Below are positions 1 through 7,340 of a stretch of 11,135 nucleotides of DNA, one piece after another. The notes beneath the pieces are model-generated. The model worked only from the letters and a program-made list of their open reading frames with translations, was not told where the DNA came from and did no database searches. This DNA is from CAZZKG01 sp964654825 (lineage in GTDB: Bacteria; Gemmatimonadota; CAZMKB01): contig CAZZKG010000087.1 in assembly GCA_964654825.1 (NCBI GenBank), forward strand, positions 1 through 11,135, read 5' to 3'. The first letter of the stretch is position 1, and the number at the start of each line of letters is the position of its first letter. The position numbers and the translations under genes are program-made.

Positions 1-479
1 AGAGTCTCGTTGACGTCTAGTCGAAGAGCTCCGTCGAAGTAGAAGGTGGCTCCCGCCTGGATGTACAGCGATTCTCCTTCCACCACCTGGATGTCACCCA
101 CAACGAGGTAGTCGATCCCCGGGGCTATCCCGCTCAAGGGCCCGGATATGGGATACCCGATCATCCCGGTAAGCGTCACCTCCGGCAGAGTGATCGATGA
201 GAAGATCGGCTGATCGGCAACCTCATGATCATAGAACAGGAAGTGGATATACCTGATGTCGTAGATTCCGCTTTCCAATTCAATCTGGTAGTAACCGGAT
301 GTCGCCGTGAAGGTGGAATCCGTCACTGCACCGGGAGAATCTGCAATGAAGAGGACCTTGGTCCCCCAGTGATTGTCCTCATCCTCCAGGTAGCAGTACC
401 CGTCCACGGAGACCCCGAAACAGAGGGTGTTCATCAGTAGAATACCGATGGTGGGTACGATCACGTACGCTTTCTGCAT
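1..479 (-). CDS. Secreted protein, N-terminal part (cut by window edge)
   Basis: The reading frame starts at an ATG (479-477) behind a good GGGAGG ribosome site (489-484) and stays open for 159 codons to the left edge, so only the N-terminus is visible. Residues 1-22 form a signal peptide (KAYVIV..., then a hydrophobic run ending near CFG). Residues about 25-105 look like a small beta-sandwich of the carboxypeptidase-regulatory/SdrD type, with stretches such as SGYYQIELESGIYDI. From about residue 120 the sequence (LVVGDIQVVEGESLYIQAGA) resembles the first rungs of right-handed beta-helix or choice-of-anchor surface proteins. It is therefore probably exported to the envelope or cell surface, and no enzymatic role can be assigned. 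A sigma54 promoter lies directly upstream and a two-component sigma54 activator lies behind that, so it is the likely target of that system. Exact family unknown. Confidence 0.8.
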   Translation of the reverse strand, partial: MQKAYVIVPTIGILLMNTLCFGVSVDGYCYLEDEDNHWGTKVLFIADSPGAVTDSTFTATSGYYQIELESGIYDIRYIHFLFYDHEVADQPIFSSITLPEVTLTGMIGYPISGPLSGIAPGIDYLVVGDIQVVEGESLYIQAGATFYFDGALRLDVNET

Positions 480-594
480 CTGTACCTCCCTGTCAAACCG
501 CTGGAAAGAATTATGTGATGATTCACTTGTTGACCCCCGGTGAGAAAAACCGATCGTTTTTGGGTTTTCCGACCGCCACTTCTCTCCACACAAA

Positions 595-610
595 AGCAAG
601 GAGAGTGCCA
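595..610 (-). promoter_or_regulatory. Sigma54 (-24/-12) promoter of the secreted protein gene
   Basis: On the minus strand the sequence reads TGGCAC-TCTCC-TTGCT. The -24 element TGGCAC (610-605) and the -12 element TTGC (599-596) keep the invariant GG-N10-GC spacing, matching the RpoN consensus. Transcription would start near 584, leaving a leader of about 105 nt before the ATG at 479. The leader contains a 6-bp AT-rich hairpin (545-561) of unknown meaning. The call is strengthened by the NtrC-family activator encoded just upstream and by paired palindromes at the distance expected for an enhancer. Confidence 0.85.
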
Positions 611-725
611 TGGAGGAGGAAGTTCGATGGAATCTGCTGCTATCATGTAACTTCTAATTCATCAACAGGTTAAGTCTTTGACGAATCAGCGGACTTCCCC
701 GAAGGACCGGGGTGTCTCACCAGAA

Positions 726-743
726 GTGCCAACCGGAGTTTGC
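726..743 (-). promoter_or_regulatory. Putative activator-binding enhancer site, proximal copy
   Basis: Plus-strand positions 726-740 carry the 15-mer GTGCCAACCGGAGTT, repeated exactly at 794-808. Positions 728-743 form an imperfect palindrome GC-N-AAC-N4-GTT-N-GC. Its centre is about 150 bp upstream of the predicted sigma54 start point, the usual range for NtrC-type enhancers. Binding by the regulator encoded at 892-2274 is inferred. Confidence 0.6.
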
Positions 744-793
744 GGCATGATCACGACAATCGATGGAATCCATTTTTTTTCCGCTCCCTCGAT

Positions 794-813
794 GTGCCAA
801 CCGGAGTTGTCAC
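794..813 (-). promoter_or_regulatory. Putative activator-binding enhancer site, distal copy
   Basis: This is the stronger of the two copies: GTG-N-CAAC-N4-GTTG-N-CAC is symmetric over 20 bp, with eight paired positions on each side of the central CGGA. It shares 15 identical bases with the site at 726-740, 68 bp away, and lies about 220 bp upstream of the predicted sigma54 start. The dyad symmetry suits a dimeric Fis-type HTH such as the one at the C-terminus of the neighbouring activator. Confidence 0.65.
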
Positions 814-891
814 ACAGAAAGTGCGGTTTGCACTATCAAGGATTCGGGGAGAATCGAGCTGTTGAGGAAGATGCACCGATGCGGATATTCA

Positions 892-2274
892 TCAATCCGG
901 TTTTGGAAAGGATCTCTTGTATGAGGAAACGGCATCGATGCTGAGATTCCGCATGATCTTCTGGAGCCCCTGACGGGATATACCCATCCGGGCGGCGGCC
1001 CGTGTCACATTCCCGCCGGTCAGGCGCAGAATGGCTGAGACATACTCCCGCTGGAATCTCTCGAGTGCAGTCTGCTTGGCGGATTCGTAATCAGGAAATT
1101 CGGAGTAATTCGTCAGGAGTGAAGGGAAGAGAGTGCGATCCAAAACCGGTTCCTCTGTATAGATAATCGCATTCTCGATCATGTTTTCGAGTTCCCTCAC
1201 ATTCCCGGGCCATTCGTAGGTGATCAGCATTTGAAGGGCATCTTCAGAAATCCCTTCCACATGTTTCTTGAGTTCATATCCCTTGATCCTGACGAATTCA
1301 TTCGCCAGGATGGGAATATCCTGTTTCCGTTCCCTCAGAGGGGGGATGTGGATCCGAGTCACATTGAGACGATAGAACAGATCCTCCCTGAACAATCCCT
1401 CTTTTATCCGTTCCTCGAGATCCCTGTTCGTCGCGGCGAGGACCCGGACATCCACAGGTTTCCCCTTCTCACTCCCAACCCGTTCGATCGTTCTATCCTG
1501 CAGGACACGCAGGAACTTTGCCTGGGCGGAGCTGTCGAGTTCACCGATTTCATCGAGAAATATCGTACCTCCGTCGGCGAGTTCGAACTTGCCGAGTTTT
1601 CTTTTCAGCGCTCCGGTAAACGCACCTTTCTCATGACCGAACAACTCACTCTCGAAAAGTTCCCGCGGGATAGCCGCACAGTTCACGGCCACGAACGGTT
1701 TCCCCTCCCTCCTGCTGCCTTTGTGCAGCTGCCTGGCTACCAGCTCTTTACCCGTCCCGCTTTCCCCGGTGATGAGAACGGAAACATCGGCCCCGGCGAG
1801 TTTTCCTATTTCCTTCTTCACCTCCAGGATTATTTCGCTTTTTCCCAGCAACTCACCCATCAACCGATGAATCTCTTCCTTGAGAAATGTGTTCTCCCTC
1901 ATGAGTCCGAATTCATTCAGAGCACGATCGATCACCCTCTTCAACTCCGAGAGGTCAGGTTTTTTCCCGACATAATCACATGCACCTTTTTTTATCGCTC
2001 TCACCACGGTATCGATGGACACATCCCGGGTGATCATGACGACGGGAGTTGAATATTCGAGTTCCTTCATTCTCTCGAGGAATTCAAACCCATCGATACC
2101 CTTCCCCAGTTCAATGTCCAGCAGGATCAGATCCTGATCCGATTTCTCGAGCAGAGCCAACCCTTCCTCCCCCGAATGAACTCCGGTACACTGGTAATCT
2201 CCTCTGAGCAGCATCAGCAGATCATTCACGAAATCTTTGTTATCGTCAATGATCAAGACGTTCGGTTTTTTCAT
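892..2274 (-). CDS. NtrC-family sigma54-dependent response regulator
   Basis: A 460-residue cytoplasmic transcription activator. Residues 1-120 are a receiver domain with acidic pocket D10/D11, phospho-acceptor D53 (LILLDIEL), T82 and K105 before a proline. Residues about 140-375 are the AAA+ sigma54-interaction domain: Walker A GESGTGKE (170-177), the sigma54-contacting loop GAFTGA (217-222), Walker B with D241/E242, ATNRDL (281-286) and WPGNVREL (355-362). Residues about 400-444 are a Fis-type helix-turn-helix (NVTRAAARMGISRQGL). All motifs needed for phosphorylation, ATP hydrolysis and sigma54 remodelling are present. The ATG at 2274 has AGGAG about 10 bp upstream. It sits 15 bp after the kinase stop, so the pair is an operon. 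The presumed partner is the kinase at 2290-4683 and the presumed target is the sigma54 promoter at 595-610. Confidence 0.96.
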   Translation of the reverse strand: MKKPNVLIIDDNKDFVNDLLMLLRGDYQCTGVHSGEEGLALLEKSDQDLILLDIELGKGIDGFEFLERMKELEYSTPVVMITRDVSIDTVVRAIKKGACDYVGKKPDLSELKRVIDRALNEFGLMRENTFLKEEIHRLMGELLGKSEIILEVKKEIGKLAGADVSVLITGESGTGKELVARQLHKGSRREGKPFVAVNCAAIPRELFESELFGHEKGAFTGALKRKLGKFELADGGTIFLDEIGELDSSAQAKFLRVLQDRTIERVGSEKGKPVDVRVLAATNRDLEERIKEGLFREDLFYRLNVTRIHIPPLRERKQDIPILANEFVRIKGYELKKHVEGISEDALQMLITYEWPGNVRELENMIENAIIYTEEPVLDRTLFPSLLTNYSEFPDYESAKQTALERFQREYVSAILRLTGGNVTRAAARMGISRQGLQKIMRNLSIDAVSSYKRSFPKPD

Positions 2275-2289
2275 GGGGGTACTGTCTCC

Positions 2290-4683
2290 TTACACTTTCT
2301 TAATCTCCACTACCATTGTCGTACCTTTCCCCGGCTCGCTACGCACGACCCGGATTTTGCCACCGTACTTATTGAAGGTAGTCTTCGCGTGATACAGCCC
2401 GAAACCACCATCCTCCTTTGTAGAATATTCGAGATCGAAGATCTTCCCACAATCCTCATCCTTCAAACCGGATCCGGTGTCCGAAACCTCGACAGATATT
2501 CTGGTATCTCTGGTAATGATCCTGATACCCAGTTCCTTGCTGTCACTGTCCTTCATAGCCCGAATCGCGTTCACGATGAGTTCCTCGAAAATCACTTTGA
2601 AATCCACCCTGTCGATGAAACCGTGCGGCGTCTGGTCTCCCTCCACAACGATATCATGAACCGTGACACATTCCTTCTTCAGATTTGATGATAGTACCGT
2701 GAGGACCTCCTTTATGGAACTCTTCACATCGCAACGATAGTATCGGGTGAGCTCCTGACGGATCGACCCCGTCTGTGCATCGATGGAATCCAGGATCTCG
2801 GGAATCAGGCTCGATAATTCCTTCGAACGTCTACCGGTAATCCCGTTCCGTCGAACATCTTCCAGGTTGCGTTCGAGGAGACTGAGACTGCTTTCCATCT
2901 CCACCGCTTGCTTCTCGGCAACTCTCGCAAGTTTGGCTTTTTCCACAATTTCTGACAACATTTGAGAAGTGAAACCGAAATAGGCCGTGATCGTCTCCTG
3001 TATCTTTTCACTGTGTTCAGGAGAAGGGGTGGTATCCGGCGGAAGATTCCTGAAGAGGAGATTCAGGCGATCGAGATTGGCCGTTGCTGTTTTTCCATGG
3101 CCGAACACCGAGAGTGTTTCGAGGAACCTGTCTCTCAATTCATTCTCCGGAATTGATCCGGTTGACTTATATTTGTGGAACAGTCCGGGCAGTACTTTAA
3201 ATCCGAGGTACAGCATGACGATTCCGGCGATCAGTAGTGACAGAATCAGCCTGAGAATAGTCTTCGACAGGATCGTTCCTCTGCTTGAAACAGTATCCGT
3301 GAAGGATATCCCGAGCAGCACTCCCTGACCCGCTCCCTCAGGATTCCCCTGGATGAAAGCTATTACGCCTCCGAGATCAGGATGTTCGAAGAAGAAGGGA
3401 CGTTTCCGAATGAAGCCCATATCCGCCTGATAACTTCCAATCAATTTGAATTGCCTGTCAAAGACAGACAATTCATGAGAACTACCTGCCAGAATCTCTC
3501 TATCACCATCATCATTCATGTCCAATATCTGAGACACCATACAGACATCCAGGCCGCTCCCCAGGCGGGTGCTCATGAGCATCTCAAGTTCCTGGTCGAA
3601 GAGATATATATTACCATCCATATTAGACACGACGATTTCTTTTTTGCCATCTCTATCGATATCTGCCAGAAGAGGTATATCAAATTCCGACGCGATGGAG
3701 AATGATTTCTCCACTTCACCTGTGACACCCGAACGCCTCTGCAACTGGAAACGTGTCGACTCATCGGCGGCATCCCCACCGGCAAAGGTACAGATGATGT
3801 GAGCATACCCATCCTCAACGGTGTCGGAGATCAGTGAACTCGTGTGAGTGAATGCTCCTCCCATCTCATGTCTCCAGAGAAGTCTTCCTTCTTTGTCAAG
3901 GCAGGTGAGATAACTGTGGCAGTCATCAATATCATCGAAAGCATACCCGTTACAGGGCGCACGATCGCCGACAATGATCTCAACAGAACCATCGCCGTTT
4001 ATATCGGCACACAGAGGCCTGGATGCGTGTCCCGTAATAGGATATTCCCAGATCTTATCCCCGGTGTTACCACTGAAAGTGATCAGGCTCCTCTGGATCA
4101 TATCATATCCGGTTGTAAGTATCGCCAGGATGTCGAGCTGCCCATCTCCATCCGCATCCAGTAGTTGATAATCACCTATAGCGCCATCCCAGAATCCATC
4201 ACCGTTGACGTCACTTCCTCTCACCTCAGCCGTCTTTATCAGAAGTGTGTACTGCTTTTTTCCTTCGCTGAGTGAATTTGTCCAGATCTCCGACCATATT
4301 ACATCATCCTTTTTCAAACCGATAACAATTTCAGGGACACCATCCGAATTGAGATCGAGCGCCTGAATGGAAACAACCCCCATCAAACCGACCAGATGAT
4401 CGGAGGTCCTCAGGGTTCCCCCTACGAGTTCCATCACCAGCACACCCGTGCCATCGGTTATCGCGATCTCAACCGACCCATCGCCGTCGAAATCATCTAC
4501 GATCCAGTTGGAAACTCCGTCACGGGACATGATACGATCGAAGGAAATCTGTTTTCCGGATCCGGATGTTTCCTGAGACAGACGGTTGGAGGTATGAGAC
4601 CACACCGTAACGAAAAGAGATGCGAATATGGCTACAGCAGTCCAGAGCAGCAGTTTCTTGCCCACAGATTCAGAACCGATCAT
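2290..4683 (-). CDS. Membrane histidine kinase with FG-GAP/VCBS propeller sensor
   Basis: Numbering from the ATG at 4683 gives 797 residues; an in-frame GTG at 4734 would add 17. I prefer the ATG because it places the KK-flanked membrane anchor (residues 9-28) at the N-terminus. Residues about 55-460 lie outside the cytoplasmic membrane and contain at least six DxDxDG-type calcium-binding repeats (DFDGDG, DLNSDG, DVNGDG, DADGDG, DINGDG, DIDRDG, DMNDDG), typical of FG-GAP/VCBS beta-propellers. A second membrane span is at 476-496. A long helical region follows, with candidate phospho-acceptor H529 in VFGHGKTA rather than the usual H-E-x-x-x-P box. The C-terminus is a HATPase domain: N-box FEELIVNAI (N705), G1 DTGSGL and G2 GGFGL (759-763). 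It would phosphorylate the regulator encoded 15 bp downstream. The ligand is unknown; propellers of this kind often bind proteins or glycans. Confidence 0.9.
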   Translation of the reverse strand: MIGSESVGKKLLLWTAVAIFASLFVTVWSHTSNRLSQETSGSGKQISFDRIMSRDGVSNWIVDDFDGDGSVEIAITDGTGVLVMELVGGTLRTSDHLVGLMGVVSIQALDLNSDGVPEIVIGLKKDDVIWSEIWTNSLSEGKKQYTLLIKTAEVRGSDVNGDGFWDGAIGDYQLLDADGDGQLDILAILTTGYDMIQRSLITFSGNTGDKIWEYPITGHASRPLCADINGDGSVEIIVGDRAPCNGYAFDDIDDCHSYLTCLDKEGRLLWRHEMGGAFTHTSSLISDTVEDGYAHIICTFAGGDAADESTRFQLQRRSGVTGEVEKSFSIASEFDIPLLADIDRDGKKEIVVSNMDGNIYLFDQELEMLMSTRLGSGLDVCMVSQILDMNDDGDREILAGSSHELSVFDRQFKLIGSYQADMGFIRKRPFFFEHPDLGGVIAFIQGNPEGAGQGVLLGISFTDTVSSRGTILSKTILRLILSLLIAGIVMLYLGFKVLPGLFHKYKSTGSIPENELRDRFLETLSVFGHGKTATANLDRLNLLFRNLPPDTTPSPEHSEKIQETITAYFGFTSQMLSEIVEKAKLARVAEKQAVEMESSLSLLERNLEDVRRNGITGRRSKELSSLIPEILDSIDAQTGSIRQELTRYYRCDVKSSIKEVLTVLSSNLKKECVTVHDIVVEGDQTPHGFIDRVDFKVIFEELIVNAIRAMKDSDSKELGIRIITRDTRISVEVSDTGSGLKDEDCGKIFDLEYSTKEDGGFGLYHAKTTFNKYGGKIRVVRSEPGKGTTMVVEIKKV

Positions 4684-4760
4684 CACAAGCTCGAGGTAGA
4701 ATATCAAATGATTAACTTGTACCACACAACTCACAAGCTCTCACTTACCGAGCATAGCAA

Positions 4761-4789
4761 ATCCTATCATATTCTTTTGTTGCTGTCAA
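4761..4789 (-). promoter_or_regulatory. Sigma70-like promoter of the kinase-regulator operon
   Basis: The minus strand shows TTGACA (4789-4784), a 17-bp spacer and TAGGAT (4766-4761). The predicted start is near 4754, 20 nt before the GTG at 4734 and 71 nt before the ATG at 4683. The rest of the 4735-5024 gap holds no gene that I can support and no clear promoter for the plus-strand gene at 5025. Confidence 0.6.
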
Positions 4790-5024
4790 TGATGCAACTT
4801 GCGACCCGCTCGATCGATGGACAGACGCAATAATGTTTTCATCGCCCCGCTTATCAACACGTCACACCGATCACAGATCTTCGAGGGTGATCTTGAAATG
4901 CGGATCATGGGGGTTATCTTTGACTGAATATTATAACAGGAATCACTTCCTCGATACTGATTTTTAATTGTATCACGATTTCACTTTTCTCCATGAGCAA
5001 CAGGAGAATGAGTAAGAAGAATCA

Positions 5025-5447
5025 TTGAACAGAATATTATTTCTCGGCACAGCCGGGGCGCGATACGTCGTGTCAAAGCAGCTGAGAGCATCGGGTGGGA
5101 TCTATCTCGAGCTGGAGGGGCAACGGATTATCATCGATCCGGGCCCGGGGTGTCTGGTCAAACTCGCCTCGAGTGAGCCAAAAATCGATCCGACCGAGAT
5201 AGATATCATTCTGTTGACCCACAAACACATCGACCACGCAACCGACGTCAATGCGCTGATAGACGGCATGACGGGCGGCGGATTCAGCAAAAAAGGCATA
5301 CTCGTGGCACCACGGGATGCACTGGAAGATGATCCTGTCGTGCTGCACTACCACAGGGAATTCCTGGATAAGATCATCGTCACCGTAGCGGGGATGGAAC
5401 TCGAGGTGGGGAATCTCAGAATGATAAAACATTTTACCGGCAGGTGA
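5025..5447 (+). pseudogene. Metallo-beta-lactamase-fold hydrolase, 3' end lost
   Basis: The visible N-terminal part encodes an MBL-fold metallohydrolase related to RNase Z-like and phosphodiesterase-type members. It has the opening LFLGTAGARYVV, a glycine-rich strand IIIDPGPG, and the metal-binding signature THKHIDH (H66, H68, D70, H71). It begins at TTG (5025), preceded by a purine-rich AGAAGA; no in-frame ATG is better. Complete relatives are well over 200 residues and carry further metal ligands (a later His and Asp). Here homology fades at about residue 133 (near 5425), where transposase coding begins in another frame, and a stop follows at residue 141. The enzyme is therefore almost certainly inactive, lacking the second half of the fold. 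The frame remains open, so disruption may be recent. Substrate unknown. Confidence 0.82.
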
Positions 5448-5775
5448 CGGGGGAGTCTGAGGGAGTTCCCGGCATGGTGGTATCTATCCAGACCTTTGGC
5501 AACAGGGCCGGTAACTACAATCCGCACTGCCATTGCCTTGTTTCCGATGGCGTTTTTCTCACTGACGGTACCTTCGTTCGTAGTTCTTTTCTCCCTCCGA
5601 TGGACATCGCAGAACTTTTGAGGAGAACTGTGCTGGGAGCATTCGTCGAGGAGGGACTTCTTCCGGAGTCGGTGGTATGTAACATGCTCGGCTGGCCGCA
5701 CTCGGGATTCCATGTCCATCTGGGACCGGTGATTGATGGGAATGACAAGGAGACCGCAGTGGAGCGAACGCGCGG
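5426..5775 (+). mobile_element. IS91-family transposase internal fragment
   Basis: One frame, open from inside the preceding gene, encodes the central part of an IS91/IS801-type HUH transposase: VPGMVVSIQTFG, then NPHCHCLVSDGVF (the H-x-H metal-binding HUH motif), LLRRTVLGAFVEEGLL and MLGWPHSGFHVH. These blocks occur in the same order in full-length members. The N-terminal zinc-binding region, the C-terminal half and both element ends are missing. The first recognisable residues (FYRQVTGE) begin near 5430. At about 5767 restoring one missing base would continue the homology, so decay has also occurred by point mutation. It separates two truncated genes (5025 and 6207), so this fragment or its parent element is a likely agent of the rearrangement. 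Confidence 0.85.
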
Positions 5776-5781
5776 CAACCC

Positions 5782-6207
5782 TCAAAGATAAGCGACGGCG
5801 GACAATGCCTCCACGACTCTATCGTCGTGACTTTGAAACAGTGCGTTTCCGCTTGAAGAGCCCGTGCCAGGACTGTCGTAAACAAGGGCCGCCACATTGT
5901 GGTCCGCGAAATGCTTTGCTATCGCCATCCTCAGCGGGCCTCGTCTGCTTCTGTCACTACCAGCAAGAATTATCACCGCTGGGCAATCAGATCTTGCATC
6001 CGGCCAGAACAGAGTGCCTTCGAGGATTGTTTGCCCGTTGACGAAGTGGATCTCCTCTTCCTGTGGGTCAAGTTCCTTCACAGTACCCCTGGGGGTATCC
6101 TCTTTCGTGGCAGAACCGTGGCAAGAGGGGAGAAGTAATAGAGGCAGCATCAGCCCGATCAGGATCACGGGCGCGATGTCGAACCTTCGAGTGGTTGAAA
6201 AAATCAT
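5782..6207 (-). pseudogene. Lipoprotein alpha/beta hydrolase, truncated
   Basis: The ATG at 6207 with AGAGGA upstream starts a 141-residue frame. Residues 1-29 form a lipoprotein signal: positive start, long hydrophobic core, lipobox L-P-S-C with C29 as lipidated residue. The mature part has the opening strands of an alpha/beta-hydrolase of the dienelactone/S33 peptidase type (PAVIILAGSDRSRRGP, then ALVYDSPGTGSSSG, matching the YDxRGxGxS block). The frame stops at 5782 just after ALSAVAYL, before the nucleophile elbow (GxSxG) and the catalytic Asp and His, so no activity is expected. The break coincides with the end of the IS91 fragment. It starts 57 bp beyond an attC-like site in the same orientation, as a gene cassette would. 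I read it as the 5' part of a cassette gene cut by the IS91 rearrangement. Confidence 0.78.
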
Positions 6208-6263
6208 AGTATTGCGTCCTCTTCTATTGCTCCTCGCAAGAGTTCCTGCGAATACGCCACGTG

Positions 6264-6322
6264 GCCTGACGTTCAACATCAGCGGCGGCGTCAGCGCTGA
6301 CTGCTGCATGTTGTTGTTAGGC
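6264..6322 (-). other. attC-like recombination site (59-base element)
   Basis: Read on the minus strand, this 59-bp element begins with GCCTAAC (matches RYYYAAC) and ends with GTCAGGC (one mismatch to GTTRRRY). Inside, AACATGCAGC near the left end pairs with GCTGATGTT near the right end once a single extra G is bulged out. That unpaired base in the left inner arm is the hallmark that orients integron attC sites. Its position gives a minus-strand orientation, agreeing with the minus-strand genes on both sides. The centre contains the palindrome TCAGCGCTGA. Confidence 0.78.
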
Positions 6323-6468
6323 CATAGCTGCATACAATTCTCTCGACTACAGCAGACAATGCCCCGAGCGCCGCCTGATAGGCGCTGTGCATGTCGTCGA
6401 GGTTAAATCCCAGAGGTCACTCATGGCGGCGCCGAGATCGATGTCTTACACCCACCATTGGTCCTCGA
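6291..6468 (-). other. Cassette 3' region with decayed small frames
   Basis: Between the stop of the TPR gene and the attC-like site there is no intact gene. Two short overlapping frames are visible: one from ATG 6424 (MSDLWDL...) and one from ATG 6392 (MHSAYQAALGALSAVVERI...) that ends at 6291 inside the attC-like site. Shifting one base near 6400 would join them into a single plausible peptide, so this may be a decayed small cassette gene. A perfect 6-bp hairpin (6367-6372 with 6381-6386) lies inside it without a T-run. Function unknown. Confidence 0.3.
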
Positions 6469-7219
6469 TCACTCGCGGCGCAGCTGGTCATCGGTAGTGT
6501 CTCTTCGATGCAGCTCAGCCCTCAGTTCTTCCAATTCCTCGGTGAAGGCTGCGCCCAACTCCGTATCCCGTTCAAACCCATCGGCCCACGTCAGGACATC
6601 ATCAGCGTCTCGCACGCGGCCGGCGCTCATCAGCATCCGCGCGTACGTTATCGCCACCCAGGTGACGTTCTTTGCGAGATACTTGGTGTACACACGCCGT
6701 ATAGGGCTTCGATCATCTTCTCCCACCCACGGTCCACGAAAATCGCCCGGCCTGATACCGTTTAGACTAACGCGGATCGTAGCCGTGTCAACCGCTGCCG
6801 ACGGTGGTGCCGGTTGCCAAAGCAGAAACGCCCCCACGTTAACGAGATGATCTTCGTAGTCCTTGTAATACGACTCTTCCACCGTCGGGGCGAATGAAAT
6901 CGGGCGCGTAAAAGCACCTCGTGTTTGCAGATCGGTCCATCCCCTGAGAATATGATCCGCCGCCGTAAAGAGCCTACCGTCCTCGTTCGTGACGCCGACG
7001 AGTGAATCCAAGTACGCGTCATCAAATGGCATGTGTACACCGAGTGTTTCACTCACGAACCGCAGCTCGCTGAAACAGTGGAAGAGCATCCTTGATCTTG
7101 TTCTCACGAAACAGCTCCAATCCTGCATCAAGATCCTGCTGCCCCCGAGACGAACATACTGCGGGTAGGAGAAAAAGCAAGAGAGCGAAGCCACTTAGAA
7201 CTCGCCTTGGACTTGACAA
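6469..7219 (-). pseudogene. Secreted TPR-type protein, frameshifted
   Basis: A TTG start (7219) sits 6 bp after a perfect GGAGG (7230-7226). The first 56 codons give a signal peptide (GFALLLFLLPAVCSS) and one tetratricopeptide-like helix pair (DAGLELFRENKIKDALPLFQ), then a TGA at 7051-7049. Removing one base near 7052 moves into the frame that stays open to 6469, which continues AYLDSLVGVTNEDGRL... and ends in an alpha-helical, TPR-like tail (ITYARMLMSAGRVRDADDVL). The joined product would be about 245 residues. The middle (RPISFAPTVEESYY, then FRGPWVGEDDRSPIRRVY) faintly recalls the soluble C-terminal part of DUF2723 glycosyltransferase-like proteins; this is a weak impression. It could be a real pseudogene, a sequencing indel, or programmed frameshifting. 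It lies between two attC-like sites, so it has the layout of a gene cassette. Confidence 0.6.
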
Positions 7220-7256
7220 GTCTCACCTCCATATCGCCGCGTCGCATTCTTTACCG

Positions 7257-7321
7257 GCTCAACGTACTACCTCATACACTGGAAGGTGATACGGCCATCG
7301 GAGTGCAGCGATTTGTTAGGC
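7257..7321 (-). other. Degenerate attC-like site
   Basis: On the minus strand, GCCTAACAAATCGCTGCA, a very typical attC left end (RYYYAAC followed by spacer and inner arm), begins 19 bp after the DUF4386 stop. A GTTGAGC matching GTTRRRY ends the 65-bp segment, and the next gene starts 37 bp later. Inner-arm pairing is poor: only GCACT with AGTGT pairs clearly and the right-hand spacing is longer than usual. It may be a decayed or recombined site. The position between two same-strand genes supports the call more than the folding does. Confidence 0.5.
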
Positions 7322-7340
7322 GGCACCGGGCTGTCGTCGA

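Noticed and set aside
697..712. CCCCG/CGGGG hairpin as terminator of the response regulator gene
   Set aside because: Only a 5-bp stem, no T-run on the minus strand, and about 180 bp after the stop codon.
726..808. The TGGCAC ends of the two 15-mers taken as tandem sigma54 promoters on the minus strand
   Set aside because: Neither copy has a TTGC at the required distance. The dyad symmetry around AAC-N4-GTT fits protein-binding sites better.
1231..2052. Long plus-strand open frame (273 codons)
   Set aside because: It lies wholly antisense to the response regulator, whose motifs are complete. The translation shows no domain and reflects codon bias of the real gene.
4993..5027. Short leader frame MSNRRMSKKNH overlapping the TTG start of the MBL gene
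   Set aside because: The stop overlaps the start as in coupled translation, but the ribosome sites are weak and 11 codons can easily arise by chance.
5300..5325. TGGCAC...TGC resembling another sigma54 promoter
   Set aside because: Spacing between GG and GC is 11 rather than 10, and it is inside the MBL coding frame with no suitable downstream gene.
5348..5897. Several minus-strand open frames across the IS91 fragment
   Set aside because: They are shadows of the plus-strand transposase blocks; none has recognisable motifs or a ribosome site.
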